A stretch of DNA of 60,000 nt from Bugula neritina (taxonomy: Eukaryota > Bryozoa > Gymnolaemata > Cheilostomatida > Bugulidae), in assembly GCA_964035545.1 (NCBI GenBank), contig OZ037766.1, positions 912,501-972,500 on the forward strand, given 5' to 3'. The notes beneath the pieces were generated by a model. That model was not told the origin of the DNA and did not search any database. It saw nothing but the letters and a program-made list of their open reading frames with translations. The position numbers and the translations under genes are program-made. Each line of letters starts with the position of its first letter. The first letter of the stretch is position 1. This document shows positions 10,525 to 23,900 of this stretch, in pieces.

Positions 10525-13399
10525 ATGTCCTCATATCACCAGGACATGCCCCCGAAAGGGGGTTATGCTCCTTTTGAATATGCCAAACAGTATAAACCGC
10601 GTTGGATTAAAGGTAGGCTTAAGACAGTAAGAGTTTACTGTTTAGGGTTAAGCTAGTAGTACTAGTAGTAGACACTAGTACTAGTAGTAGTACTAGTAGT
10701 AGCACTGCTGTACATTACTAGTAATAGTAGTAGTACTAATAGTAATAGTACCGGTACTAGTAGTATTACTAGTGTAACTAGTCTAGTAGACGTAGTACTA
10801 GTAGTAGTAGGTGCTGTTAGCAGAGTGTTCTAATTTTTACGAGGTGAGTTACTACTACAGGCTGAGTACAGGTACTACGTCTACTACTACCACTATCATA
10901 ACCACTACTACTACTACTACTAGTAGTAGTAGTACTGCTACTACTAGTAGTTTAGGTTACAAGTTCAACAATGATTTAAATCATTCTGTTTCAGTCTGTG
11001 GTTGCCAAGCTCTCATTCTGTTCTGCCAGTGTCGGTGTGATATTAATTGTAAATGCTAGATTTTTTCACAATGTGAATGTAAATTTTTGATTGAAGATGA
11101 ATGTGCCTGGCCCTGTGACTGTCACCGTAAGTGAGAGTGTGGGTATCACTGTTAGCATGGGACAAATGGGCTTAAAATCAAAATGAACATGTCCGATGAG
11201 TTATAGGCTACTTATGTTATAGTTTTTTACTTTTACTTTATCAGTTTTAGTGTGAGGCTAAATGTAAAAGGAAGTGCTCATTGGTTATATATGGTGTAAA
11301 AATGTGAGATGATTCAAACTCTCAATGCTTAGAATGATTCTAAATATTTTTCTTTGACTTAGATTGTAACTTTGATCCATTCTCAGAGCTTTTCTGGCAG
11401 TTCTTCTTTTCTAGTTGGCGTCACTACGAGTACGTGAGCAGTTTTCAGTAGCAGTCAAAGTCATGTTAATACTATGACTCTTTATAGTGCACTTTTACTC
11501 GTTGGCATCGAACTCTCTCCATTACACTTGATGTTTGTTTAAGTGAATAAACTTTTAAGCACATTTATTGTCAGTGGTGTTCCTAATCAGAGTTAGAATA
11601 TTAGCAGCCTCAAGTGAGTGAGTGAACTTCCCTTCTTTTCTGATGAGCAATTACTAATTTTTATGACTTCTGTCCCAATTATGTAGCACATTCATCAAAC
11701 TAAAACTTGTAATTAGAGTGATCGTCATCATACCTCACTATCTAAACTTCTTTCCTTGGCACACTCTTTTATAATCCACGTGATAGTTAGACATAACTCT
11801 GTAGTAGCTATGGTGGGCAAATTTTAAAACTTATTATTATAATGTTCATAAAATTTTGAATTTTTTTTACGATGATCGTTAAATTCATACAGGTCTCTCA
11901 TTAGTCAATTCATCATGATTTTGAGTCATTTTGTGATGAAGCAGTTTGTACATGCTTGAGTTTTATTTGCAGGTAAATGGGTGTTTTTGGGGTTTGCTGT
12001 ATACACAACAATCGGGCTACAGCTGCAAAAAAGATACTTCTACAACTATGTTACGTGAGTTTACACTATCTAACATCTTTTATACATCACTTAGTGTATA
12101 GTGATAATGAGATAGTATAGTGATACTGAGATAGTATAGTGATACTGTATAGTATATAGTGATACTGAGATAGTATAGTGATACTGAGATAGTATAGTGA
12201 TACTGAGATAGTATAGTGATACTGAGATAGTATAGTGATACTGAGATAGTATAGTGATACTGAGATAGTATAGTGATACTGAGATAGTATAGTGATACTG
12301 AGATAGTACAGTGATACTGTATAGTATAGTGATACTGTATAGTATAGTGATACTGAGATAGTATAGTGATACTGAGATAGTATAGTGATACTGAGATAGT
12401 ATAGTGATACTGTATAGTATAGTGATACTGAGATAGTATAGTGATACTGTATAGTATATAGTGATACTGAGATAGTATAGTGATACTGTATAGTATAGTG
12501 ATACTGTATAGTATAGTGATACTGTATAGTATAGTGATACTGAGATAGTATAGTGATACTGTATAGTATATAGTGATACTGAGATAGTATAGTGATACTG
12601 TATAGTATAGTGATACTGTATAGTATAGTGATACTGAGATAGTATAGTGATACTGAGATAGTATAGTGATACTGTATAGTATATAGTGATACTGAGATAG
12701 TATAGTGATACTGAGATAGTATAGTGATACTGAGATAGTATAGTGTTACTGTATAGTATAGTGATACTGAGATAGTATAGTGATACTGAGATAGTATAGT
12801 GATACTGTATAGTATAGTGATACTGTATAGTATAGTGATACTGAGATAGTATAGTGATACTGAGATAGTATAGTGATACTGTATAATATAGTCAATAGTG
12901 ATACTTGTACCCATTGACTTCTATATTTTTACTCCTTTGTGGTTTCAGTCTGCCAGAGTTGGAAAATAGAGAAGCTAATATAGCCCTAGAACCACTACTT
13001 ATGGCTGAGAATAACAGGCTGTAAGTCAACTCATATCTATAGTTTTTGCGTGGATTTTTAGCCACTCAACACTTTAGTGTATAAAATTTTATAGATTTGG
13101 AGTTGTGTTCTTCTTAATATTTGCTGTCGAATTTTCTTGTTGATTGCTTTACAAGCTCTTATATGATTTTATTTGAAAAATTGAAATATTCTAGATTTCT
13201 AAAGCAACTAGTGAAGAACAGAGAGGATGAAAAGAAGGTCATGAAGAACGTGCCAGGGTGGGTGCCGGGAACCTTCTATGGGGAGCCTGTGTTCCACCAG
13301 AAAGGGGTCTACGTGAAGCCTTCTAGGGAAGAGTACTACGCTCACACCGACTATGACAAGGGCTACTACAGACACCTCATGGAGCGCCACTATCACTAA
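10525..13399 (+). CDS. NDUFA13: NADH dehydrogenase 1 alpha subcomplex subunit 13 (GRIM-19)
   Basis: Four exons: 10525-10612, 11973-12054, 12949-13020, 13195-13399; phases match at each junction, giving 148 aa (human 144). The start MSSYHQDMPPKGGYAPFEYA aligns with the family's DMPPPGGY...Y N-terminus. A single hydrophobic helix (residues ~31-48, WVFLGFAVYTTIGL) is the membrane anchor. The charged middle (LENREANIALEPLL) and the C-terminal NVPGWVPGTFYGEPVF match the KDVPDWKVGESVF region. It is an accessory subunit of mitochondrial complex I, in the inner membrane; in mammals it has also been reported to bind STAT3. Intron 1 carries a trinucleotide array, and intron 2 is nearly all minisatellite. 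ATTAAA at 13644-13649 may be the polyA signal. Confidence 0.93.
10648..10950. repeat. (TAG/CTA)n trinucleotide array with inverted arms
   Basis: The first half is rich in TAGTAG on the plus strand and the second half in CTACTA, so the two arms can pair. GTAGACGTAGTACT near 10788 is mirrored by GGTACTACGTCTAC near 10869. It lies in NDUFA13 intron 1. A 26-bp segment (10778-10803) recurs exactly at 56727-56752. Confidence 0.85.
12095..12900. repeat. 18/19/20-bp minisatellite filling NDUFA13 intron 2
   Basis: More than 40 copies of three interspersed unit types: AGATAGTATAGTGATACTG (19 bp), TATAGTATAGTGATACTG (18 bp) and TATAGTATATAGTGATACTG (20 bp). It starts about 40 bp after the donor at 12054 and ends about 50 bp before the acceptor at 12949. 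The absence of stops on the minus strand creates a spurious 275-codon frame of repeated YHYTISVSLY-type peptide. Confidence 0.97.
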
Positions 13400-14404
13400 C
13401 TCTACTCTTCTTGTAGGCAGGAGATACGACCTTGTGGATTGTTTTGGTTTTCTTGTTTTCTATGATAAGATGTATTTCACATAATAACGGAATTTATCCA
13501 TCTATGTAACATTTACAGAATTTTCAGATTTACAAATGTAAAAGGATTGTTTGAGAGTTGTCTTATTTATGTGAATGTTTTTAAAGAGAATACAAGTATT
13601 GTATTAAGGTAGTGCAGTCACTGAAATATAACTATAATATTGTATTAAAGCTTGGATTTTTTACTCATTGGTTGCATATGTTCTTCCCAACATATAATTC
13701 ACTTATGAGACAGAAATATAAGACATGATTAGAAAAGGGCGCTACAATCTACACCATAACTGTGAGTGCCAAAGTACTCAACACTGTACACAGCGTATCT
13801 CATCATTGAGAGATGTGCTATATTTCGTAGAAGTTTCTGCTAACTAAAACATTTCTTGTATGCTTCAAACATAAAAATATATTTCTACAGAGTTCTTGAG
13901 ATTTCTATAATACACAGGGTAGTAGGCTTTGTACATCATGCTCTTTCTGTGTCTGCGTGTTCTGATATAAAAATTACTAGTTATTTAAATTATTCAATTT
14001 TGCAAAATACTACAAAGTTCTAGTAATCTACCAAGTGAGTTAGTCATTTCGTGATATAAACGTGAGGTGGTGATGCTTCGAGAAAAAAAGTAAATTAACT
14101 TGATAATGCAAGCGTAATCCAATTGAATTTTTAGACTTACTAGAAAATAAATAAAAATATAATTCTACAATAGAATTAAAATAATTTAACAGCACCACTT
14201 ATTTTATTAAATAAAAGAGAAATGTGAAGTTAGTATTTGGGAGTTATCTGCTCGAATAATAGAAACCCTATAAAAATTCCAGATACGTATGAAGTGCAAT
14301 GCAACTGCTGCCTCTACGGTATTCAGCTGTCAACTCTGATGGTTTCAACAAGTTCTGTACATTCTCAATGCTCAGCTTCTGACGTCACAACACAGGAAGT
14401 TATG

Positions 14405-14525
14405 TTATGTTGATGTGTTGATAGTGTAGTACGTTGATGTGTTGATAGTGTAGTACGTTGATGTGTTGATAGTGTAGTACGTTGATGTGTTGAAAGTGTA
14501 GTACGTTGATGTGTTGAAAGTGAGT
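14405..14525. repeat. 24-bp tandem repeat
   Basis: About five copies of GTTGATGTGTTGATAGTGTA plus GTAC, with one GATAGTG to GAAAGTG change shared by the last two copies. Confidence 0.9.
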
Positions 14526-16153
14526 AGTTAATAATCAAATGTGATAGAGTTCAAATGTGTTGAAGAAGGATGTAAACCTTGACTCATCAGTAACCTGCAA
14601 ATAAGAATAGAATTGTTATTAAAAGAAAAATATAGTATAAGATGAAGTTTTATGTTGATGTGTTAACCAGATAGATGTATACCAAATAGTATATCTTTGT
14701 CAGCAATATCAAGGTAGTTGCAGTAATGGAGAAAGTAAGAAAAGCCTATGGTCTAGATTCGAAATGTAGCAAAATTTATGTTCTCACAAAAATATCAATC
14801 CGCACCCCCAACCAAAATTTAATAAGGAATTAAAGAGCTTAGGCTATCTCAATTCTTCCACCACTGCTCCTAAATGCATGGTGAAACATAACCATAAGTA
14901 AATAACTGTTTATCAATTAGTTTTAGCTCATAAACTTCCTTTGAGAAAGGATTTACGGGTAAATAAGAAGAAATCTGTATGTAACAGCGTAGATGTGTCA
15001 CATCAGCTTTTTTGCTTTCTCAATGTGAAAAGTACTAGATAGTATGAAAATTCATCAACTTGACAACATGTGATCAGTCTACATAGCCTAAGTCTCAGCC
15101 TGCTTATAACCTAAGTCCTATAGTCTGCATAGCCTGAATACATAGCCCAAGCACCAGTCTGCATAGCCTATGAGGTAACTGTTAGCCATTATTGAACACA
15201 ACAAGTACTAAAATGTTTATAAGCTATAAACATTTATGGTGTTCATATTGTTCAATAGAATACATAAAGTATATACAACTGTATAGTATAATATATTCTA
15301 TGCATATACTATAACTGTATTATATCTCAACCAGATGGGCTGTATGGCTGTTATACAATAAATTCTTCTCATGCAGTAATTTGTGTTCTATGCATTAATA
15401 GATAACATTGCAAAGTGCATTGCATATCAAAGATACAAGTTTGTTTACAAACACTTGACTGTATTTACACGTTACTTGTTTTCTCTTCTCCTCCACACTA
15501 CAGGCTCTTCAACAACAACTATAATATTATAATTATTATTTCTCTTGCATATAAACGCATAGAGTAATTACTTTAAACCTAGTAATACAGTTCATATGAA
15601 TATCATTACCTTATCATAGTGAATTGGCAGGTGTATAACAATATTACATCTGCTCCTTAAAAATACGTTTTTTAGTCTCAAAAACTAACTTGTAAAAATT
15701 TGGTCCTCTTGTCATGTTTGTTAAACTTTGCATCATTTTCTTTATTCAACACAGTGAAGTTGTTACACAGCATGCAAAGGCAGCAGTATTCATTATTACT
15801 GCAACTTAAAGATTTCATGATGTTTTGCACTTCACGGATTCATTCAGCACGAAGATATGTACACCAAATTCCATGACATATAAGGAGGGTAAATTTCTCT
15901 GTTAATGAATGCCTTGTTTCTCTACATGACCAAGATATAATATTTATACACCATACATGACGTACTGGTTAGAATTGTTGGCTATCTAACTTTCTAATGG
16001 TGTAAAACAGTGTAAGGTAGCTGAGCATCTGCAGATTTACCTGCAAAACTACCTGTGAATTACCTGCAGAAACTACCTGGATGCATTACTTCAACTATAA
16101 GCCTCAAAGCTAGAATATAAATAAGGAAATCATGCATGGCTATACACACACCT

Positions 16154-16232
16154 CAGGTGCTACCCTATATACTGTGCGAGGGTGGGGGTGGGAGGTGTTA
16201 CCCTATATACTGTGCGAGGGTGGGGTGGGAGG
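16154..16232. repeat. Direct duplication of about 38 bp
   Basis: Two copies of a segment containing CCTATATACTGTGCGAGGGT followed by a G-rich run. They differ by one G. Confidence 0.8.
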
Positions 16233-16967
16233 TGTATTTGGTACTTTTCCAATAGCTATTAGCTCTTCTAAGCCTTCATGATTACACTTTGCAAAAACAT
16301 TTAGTTTAGCTCATAATCAGCCCTTCAGCTAGTAAACATGCACTATATATTCAATAAGCTGCTAGTATAGACTATTATATTATACAACATGTTAACTTAT
16401 ACATTCATAGGTTTATATTCACGTTGATTATCTCAAACATTTCTAACAATTATTCAAAATCAACTAATAGTCCTAATATTACTCACTATATTGTAAATAA
16501 TAATTATGTTTTTAAGATATGACTGGCAAACTAAAATCTCGTAATGGAGTATTAGAATAAATTGCCTAATATTTGCAGTACTTCAAATTTGTTCATATTG
16601 TTGTTACAGTAACATATTGAATAGACACTAGAGTTGTCAGTAGAACGATCAAGTTCACACAAGAATGATGAGAGGTCAATAAATAGTCCAGTAAAAGCCT
16701 TGCGTACATCACAGGTAGACCGAGTTTATGTGTGCAGTGATTAGGCATTAGCTAACAAAAGGGGACAACTCTATACCCTATGAGCTGATCAATAATTTCC
16801 AAGTATGTGTGGTGATACTACATAAGTGCAAAACAAGCACTTCTACAGCGACATTACACAGTCTAGAGTAGGCAAAGCAAGTATCTCTCCAGTTGTACTG
16901 TATGAAGCAGAAAACTTCTTCTACTCATGAAAGCCTAACAGCATCATCTGTCTTCACCACAACTCTC

Positions 16968-17130
16968 ACCTTAACATCCCACCTTAATATCTCACCTTAA
17001 TATCCCACCTTAATATCCCACCTTAATATCCCACCTTAATATTCCACCTTAAAATCCCACCTTAATATCCCACCTTAATATCTCACCTTAATATCCCACC
17101 TTAATATCCCACCTTAATATCCCACCTTAT
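16968..17130. repeat. 13-bp minisatellite (CCCACCTTAATAT)
   Basis: About 12 copies of CCCACCTTAATAT with few changes, downstream (3') of the Kv gene. The core resembles the separate array at 31030-31225. Confidence 0.92.
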
Positions 17131-17916
17131 ACAATAACTCTCACCTTATACACATCTATGAAATGTAGTAACTTCCATAATAACATACTAGATATACCTC
17201 AAGCCATTCTAATCATGGATAGTAACATGGCTGGCTAATTGCAAAGTCAGATGGGAAACTGATGGGGAAAAATGTGGACAGATATAAAACGTTCAATAAT
17301 ATAGATGAATACCTTGTATCTCTATACAGCTATTCAATATAATATCTTTTTTAAATTAAGAGAAACGAAGATTTTAAATGTAAGAAAGCTGAAAGGTTGT
17401 GAATAAAAAAACAGAAAACAAATATTCACATGTCAACGCTTGTGGATGGCAAAACATACAGGCCACCATTTATCTACCCACCAACTGTATGTCTTCTAGA
17501 TGTTAAAGTACAGCAATATGGGCGTATATATTTAAGCACGTACCTTTAAAGCTGTTTGTAAGAATAAATCCAAAGTTACAGCCTCTTCTGGGTGAACATT
17601 AGCCGCACACCCATTAGATGGGAGTCTGGGACAGAGTTAACACGCTGGTTACTTCGCTAATTAGTCTGTAACTGGTTACTTCTAACTCTTTACTTGTAAT
17701 TACGTCCTTCGTCTGTGCAGATTAATCAATGTATTGACGTCAGAAAGAGCCATTTCCCTAATACAATGAGTAGTTGGCGTGTGACAGCGAGCCTTTCTAA
17801 CTATTGCTGCCGCTGGCCGCAGAGTCAGCCAACCAGCAGAGTGCTATTAACATCTAACATGTCCATTTCTGCAGAAGTGAAATTATTTACAAACTTAAAA
17901 TAAAGTAATACTAAAT

Positions 17917-20900
17917 TTACACGTCAGTTTCGAGGCTATTAGTGGATGAGCGGTGATTCGTGCCTACGTGGTTCTGCATAGAATTATTTTTATTGACAAT
18001 ATTTGAATAAGTTTGTAGGTTGGCTGTCAGAGGCACCCTTTCACAGTTGAGTTCTTCTAGATTTGAGGCTATTGATAGTGTTGAGCTGGTCTTTTGGCCA
18101 AGTGAAGGCTTGACGCTAGGGCAAGTCTCTACGTGTTGCTGGTTGCTGCTCTTATCATCGCTCTCTGACTCTCTGTGGTAGAAGTAATTAAAGTTAGAGA
18201 CTATCACAGGTACGGGCAGAGCAATCATAAGCACCCCGGTTATGGCGCACAATGAACCAACCAGTTTGCCAGCTGTAGTCGTGGGCCGCATGTCACCGTA
18301 CCCAACCGTGGTCATCGTTACAACGGCCCACCAGAATGCACCGGGAATGCTTTTAAAGAACGTCTGGTCGTCATCAGCCTCAGCAAAGTAAACGGCACTG
18401 GAGAAGAGCACCACTCCTATGACCAGGAAGAATATAAGCAGAGCCAGCTCTCTCAAACTGGCCTTCAACGTCTGGCCCAAAATCTGTAGGCCTTTAGAGT
18501 GTCTGGATAATTTGAATATTCTAAACACACGGACGAGTCTAATAACTCTGAGTATGGCCAGCGACATGGCCTGATTACCACTTGGAGCGTCGTCACTGGC
18601 TGCTGCTGCTGCCACCACAGGCTCTCCTGGTGCTGCCTTCTGCTCGTCAGCTATGACTGTACCCAGTGTAATGAAGTATGGCACAATAGCCATAATGTCT
18701 ATTAGGTTCATAAAGTTCTTGAAGAAAGCTAGCTTGTCTGGGCTGGAGGCAAACCGCACCAACAACTCTGACGTAAACCATATAATACAGGCGGTTTCAA
18801 TAATAAAAAAGGGTTCTGTAAACTTAGGAACGTCATCTTCTACTATAGACTCAATAATTTCACTTCTGTTGCCTAAAATTGTGGATACATTTTCCACTTT
18901 GTAGTGTTTGAACTGCGGGAGAGTCTCCAGACAGAAAGTTACTATAGATAAAAGAATAATGACTACTGATAGTATTGCTATTATTTTGGCTGGCATAGAA
19001 GATTCCGGGTATTCAAACAGCAGCCATACTGCCCGCTGAAACTTATTTGTAGGTAATTCTTGTTCTTCCTCTTTTATGAAACCTTCGTCTTCCCGGAACT
19101 TGTCTATCGTTTCCTGGCCAAGGTCATAAAACTTTATTTCTTCTGAGAAAACATCTAGCGGAACATTGACGGGACGGCGCAACCTGCCCCCGCTCTGATA
19201 ATAGTACAAAATTGCATCAAAACTAGGTCTATTTCTGTCAAAAAAGTATTCGTTTCTCAACGGATCAAAGTACCTATTTCGTTTGACAGCGTTACCAAGA
19301 AGAGAATCGGGGAACTGGTTTAGAGTCTTGAGTTGGGTCTCATATCTCATACCGCTCACATTGATAATGACTCGCTCCTGGCACTCGTATATGTTGCCTG
19401 TGCCTGTATCGAGTTCCGTGTGCACTTCATCTGGGACTCGAGAGGCAAAGTTCCTACAAAAGTATTACATTATTAGTCAACATCCTTTAGGGTCAAGCAC
19501 TATCTGTATCTATAGAGAGCTAACAAGCTACTGATTAAAACCTGGATAATTTTAAAAACTATTCTACTGACAATAGCTTCCAAAAAAGTATTGTTGAACC
19601 GTACATAATGTGTTCATTGAGCACATTAGCTCTTTTATATCATAGAATTAGTATTTTTGGTGCACACATCTTTATGCTGAGTGAAATCATTCAACCTTTC
19701 TCACGAAATAAAATACATGTGATAGTAGCAGACATTATAAATATTGCAAGAAGATAATGCATTATCCCGTATCTTCATGGAGTTGTAGCATTATTATCAG
19801 GCACTTCCCCTAGTCAAACTTCTCCATCACTATAAATACTTTATATAAGGTGCCTTTCACACTGCAAACTATACTAAGAGCCATTTCATTTACCACTAAA
19901 CAAATATATTGTTTAAGTTATATAAAAATAGACACTGTAGTGTCCTTTATAATAAATAGTAAAATTTCATAAATTTGGTTTTATTTAGTTTGCTTACTGA
20001 CACTCTGCTGCCAATTTGTTCATAACTGTCATAATATATATCAATTAGCAATTTAGCATTTACCGACATTGCCACACTGCGTTTGTGTTGTCACATATTC
20101 CAACAGCGATGAATCACCCATCCTTAGTGTACTCTTTAGCACTTGTTTGTCACTGTTTTTTTTTATCTTCAAGACCATTTTAGTATCACTCGGTGCATTG
20201 CAAGTTTTATTTTGCACTGGCTGCACTCAAAAAACCATGACTAAGAAACTGAGTGCACTAGCTTTACACATGCCGACAAAAACAGTTAAAATACATTTAG
20301 CCAGGACATTATCGTAAGAACCCTCAAGCGTCAAGGTTCCATTCTCATCTACTCTCACATAATATTATAGCTATTTTTACAAACACACGGTATAAAATGT
20401 TGCTTTCTTTATACTACTAACTCTCTCCTAGAAAGGGTGAAAGAGGTATGCTTTTATATATTATAACTTTGTTGATTTATACTGTTACTTTGAATATTTT
20501 AATAATTATAAAACAAGCAATTTATCAAATTCTTTTATGTACTTTTCTGTGTTTAATTTGCTCTTATTCTATCATATTTTAATCATTTTGTTTTGTGAAA
20601 ATTGTAGTTTCACGGTGTAAAAGGTGTAAATGGTGTGAACAGTGTAAATCAATAAACTATCTACACTAAAACATACACCCGTATGGAACTTTCATAGCAA
20701 ACTAGGAGGGCAGTTACAGTGAAACTCTTACCTAAAACTTAAAGTGAAACTCTTCCCACTTGCCTTTGACAAGTGTTAGACTCTTAGCTCTCACGAAGTG
20801 GAACTTTAACCTAAGACAGCAAGTAAAACTTCCCACTTGCTGCTGACAAGCGAAACTGTAACCTACTTACACTCAAATGATTGAACCTTGATTTTCCACT

Positions 20901-23900
20901 CTACATCAAGCTCCCACAACTTTAATCCAAAACAGCACGTAATACTCTAATGTGAAATGCTTCTATCCTCATGCACAGAGTAAATTCTCATTCATCACTT
21001 ACGATAAGCACAAGCACACCAAACCCAAGTTAAACAACTCAACCCACAATTCACCCAAATCAGGCATACAGTCTCCGGGGGAAAACTGACCAGCAGTCGA
21101 ACGATAGCCAAACTATCAGCCTATACAGTCGTACCGAGCCAGCGCCAGTCAGCCAAGAGCCAGAGCTACAAAGCCAGAGCCAAAAGCCAGAGCCAGCAGC
21201 CAACAAGACTCCAGAGCGATAAGTTTAATTATATCTATACTGTATAAGTTTTTACCCAATTGACACATTGTCCTAGTTAACCACAATTTACTTCTTGTAC
21301 TACATAGCTACCAAATTTTACATAGCTCTCAAGCTAATTATAACTTTTCATTCACATATCACAATTACTATTAGTGAGCATCTTTATTTTCATTTGTTCT
21401 ATCTCTTTATTACTGTAACATCGCTGTTGTAATAGTGACAACACAGCGTGCGTTTACATTCCGGGCAATAACTAGGTCAAAGCAATAATTTAACAGTCAA
21501 CGCACTACGATTTTCCTTGCCTACTGTGGTTACGCGTGCTATCTTTGAATTTATTGTGCGCTTTGTGACAGTAAGCCAACTGACCAGAAATTCGATATTT
21601 TCAAAAAACTAATTAGGAGTTGTGTTTTCACGCCAAGATATTCAACACTAAATTCTCACACATTTTGCTATTTCTTTTTGTCAACCATGTATAAACAAAA
21701 TACTCAATCAGAAAATGCTGCAATTAGTGACACTTTTCAGTTTGACCAAAATTCGTCAGCCAAAAATTACGAGACATTAGAACAGGAAATTCAACCCACA
21801 CAAGGACATGTTGAGATACATGAAGACAATCCAACTCATGCTAAACGTATTGAAATCAAACTATTGGCAGATAAATTAAAAGAGATACTAAAAAACTGCA
21901 GTGTGTTTCATCAGTTCATAAGTAAGGAATTTTCCTCACATAAAGAGATATCGTTTGAGACTTTAGAAGGTTTAAAGACGCAGCTTATTGAAGAGAAGGC
22001 CAATGTAATCAAGGCCTATGAACAATTGCGCGAAGCTTGTGGCGATCTTGAACCAGATCTAAAAGTCAGAAACCAAATTGACCGCGTAGGAGCAGATAAT
22101 GAAAATTGTCTGCAACAAGTCTTAGAGCTGATGCATGTCTATACAACGCGTTCTAAAACTGCTTTATCAAACCAACCAGGCGCATCATCAGCTGCTTTTC
22201 TGTCTAAACCACGTAACCCATCAGGTTCAGTCATTTCAATTCAATCTCGATCCCATCTCACCTCAGCTTCCAAATCATCCCGTGCTAGTTCAAAAATTAA
22301 AGCTATGCAGTTGGAAGCTAAAGCAAAATCTGCAGCTCTCAAACAGAAACTTGAGTCATCAAAAAGCACTCATGCACTAGAAATGCAAGCCAAACAATTG
22401 GCAATGGCTATAGAGCAAAGCAAAATTCAAGCAGAACTTGATGCCATTGAAGCTGAAGAACAGGTTCTTTCTGAGGCTATGGAAGATGAAGGCAGTATTT
22501 CACTTTTTCATCCACTACCCCAGCCTAACTTCACACAATCACATGCCGAACTCGATAATCCAGCCAAGTCTTCCTCTATTGTACTTCCAGCACCTGCACC
22601 TAACTTTAAACATTTAAATGTCGAAACCCATAATCCAGTCAAACCTTCTATCATGCCTCCAGTACCTGCACCTAGGACTCAGACTAAACATCCTATTACC
22701 AACCCTCAGCTCTACCAGGCACCAGCTGACTCCACTTCGTACCCTACAAGGAGCCCTGTAGACGTCACTCCACCATGGAACATCAGCTCCGTTTCTGATC
22801 AACAAGCATTTGCTAACACACTAGCACAAGCTATTCACACAATCAAACTAAAACCTGCCGAGCCCACTGTATTTTTTGGTGAACCCCTCGAATATTTGGA
22901 TTGGAAGGTGGCATTTGAGGGTCTCATTGAGAGTGGTAGTTACAATCCCCTCCAAAAGATAGCTCTCCTTCAACAATATTTAGGTGGTAAAGCTAAACGA
23001 GTAGTAGCAAATTTATTCCAAATTGGAACTGAAGAAGCATTTAAAGAAGCAAAACGCAAGCTAAATGATAAATTCGGGAAACCCCACATACTCACTGAAG
23101 CATATCGGACCCAGTTGGAACAGTGGCCCCTTATCAAAGAACATGACGGGGAGGCACTGGAAGAACTAGTCAATTTTCTAGAATCCTGCCAAACCGCCAT
23201 GAACAAGCTTCCTGAACTCAACTGCCTTAATGATCGAAGAGAAAACGAGAAAATTCTCGCTAAATTACCAATATCGGTAGGCAATCGTTGGGTCAAAATA
23301 GCAACTGAAATAGAATCAGCAACAGATCGGTTTCCATCAATATTTGATTTTGTTCGGTTCTTGTCTAAAGAAGCTGATGTAGCAAGCAACAGTCTAAACA
23401 AAGCCATAGCCAAAAGAGTCGTATCAAATAGAAACCATGATAACAGCTATAGGCGGAATCAACCTACTCGCAAGTCCGAAAAGCAGGCAACAGCATTTCT
23501 CGCTTCAGAAAATCAAGCTACAACAGCCAACATATCACATGACACCACAAAACCTATGCGTAGGTACCCATGCTTGATGTGTAACATGAACAACCATGGC
23601 ACTGGCATCTGTTTCAAACTTGAAAAATTACCTCATTCAGACATAGAGAAATTATTTGACAATAACAACCTTTGTTATTCATGTGCGAAGCCGGGACACA
23701 AAATGGATAAATGTCGCCACCCTGCGACGTGCACTAAAAAAGACTGTAAGCAAAAACATCTTGCTGTGTTCCATAAGTATTACAATAGAGGCAGCGAAAA
23801 TAAGACCTCTCAACCAAATAAAATTTCACATAACAATCAAATTCGAGGCAGCGAAAATAAGTCCTCCACTCAAAACTCAACTTCCAATAAAGGCAACGAA

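Larger units (their letters stand above)
13400..17916. other. Intergenic region between convergent NDUFA13 and Kv genes
   Basis: 4.5 kb of AT-rich DNA holding both 3' UTRs, no supported ORF, and several minisatellites that are listed separately. Confidence 0.7.

Noticed and set aside
12087-12914. 275-codon minus-strand open frame
   Set aside because: It lies wholly inside the minisatellite of NDUFA13 intron 2 and encodes only the repeat. It has no independent support.
20069-20317. 82-codon frame in each LTR
   Set aside because: The same frame appears in both LTRs because they are identical. No homology and an LTR position make coding unlikely.
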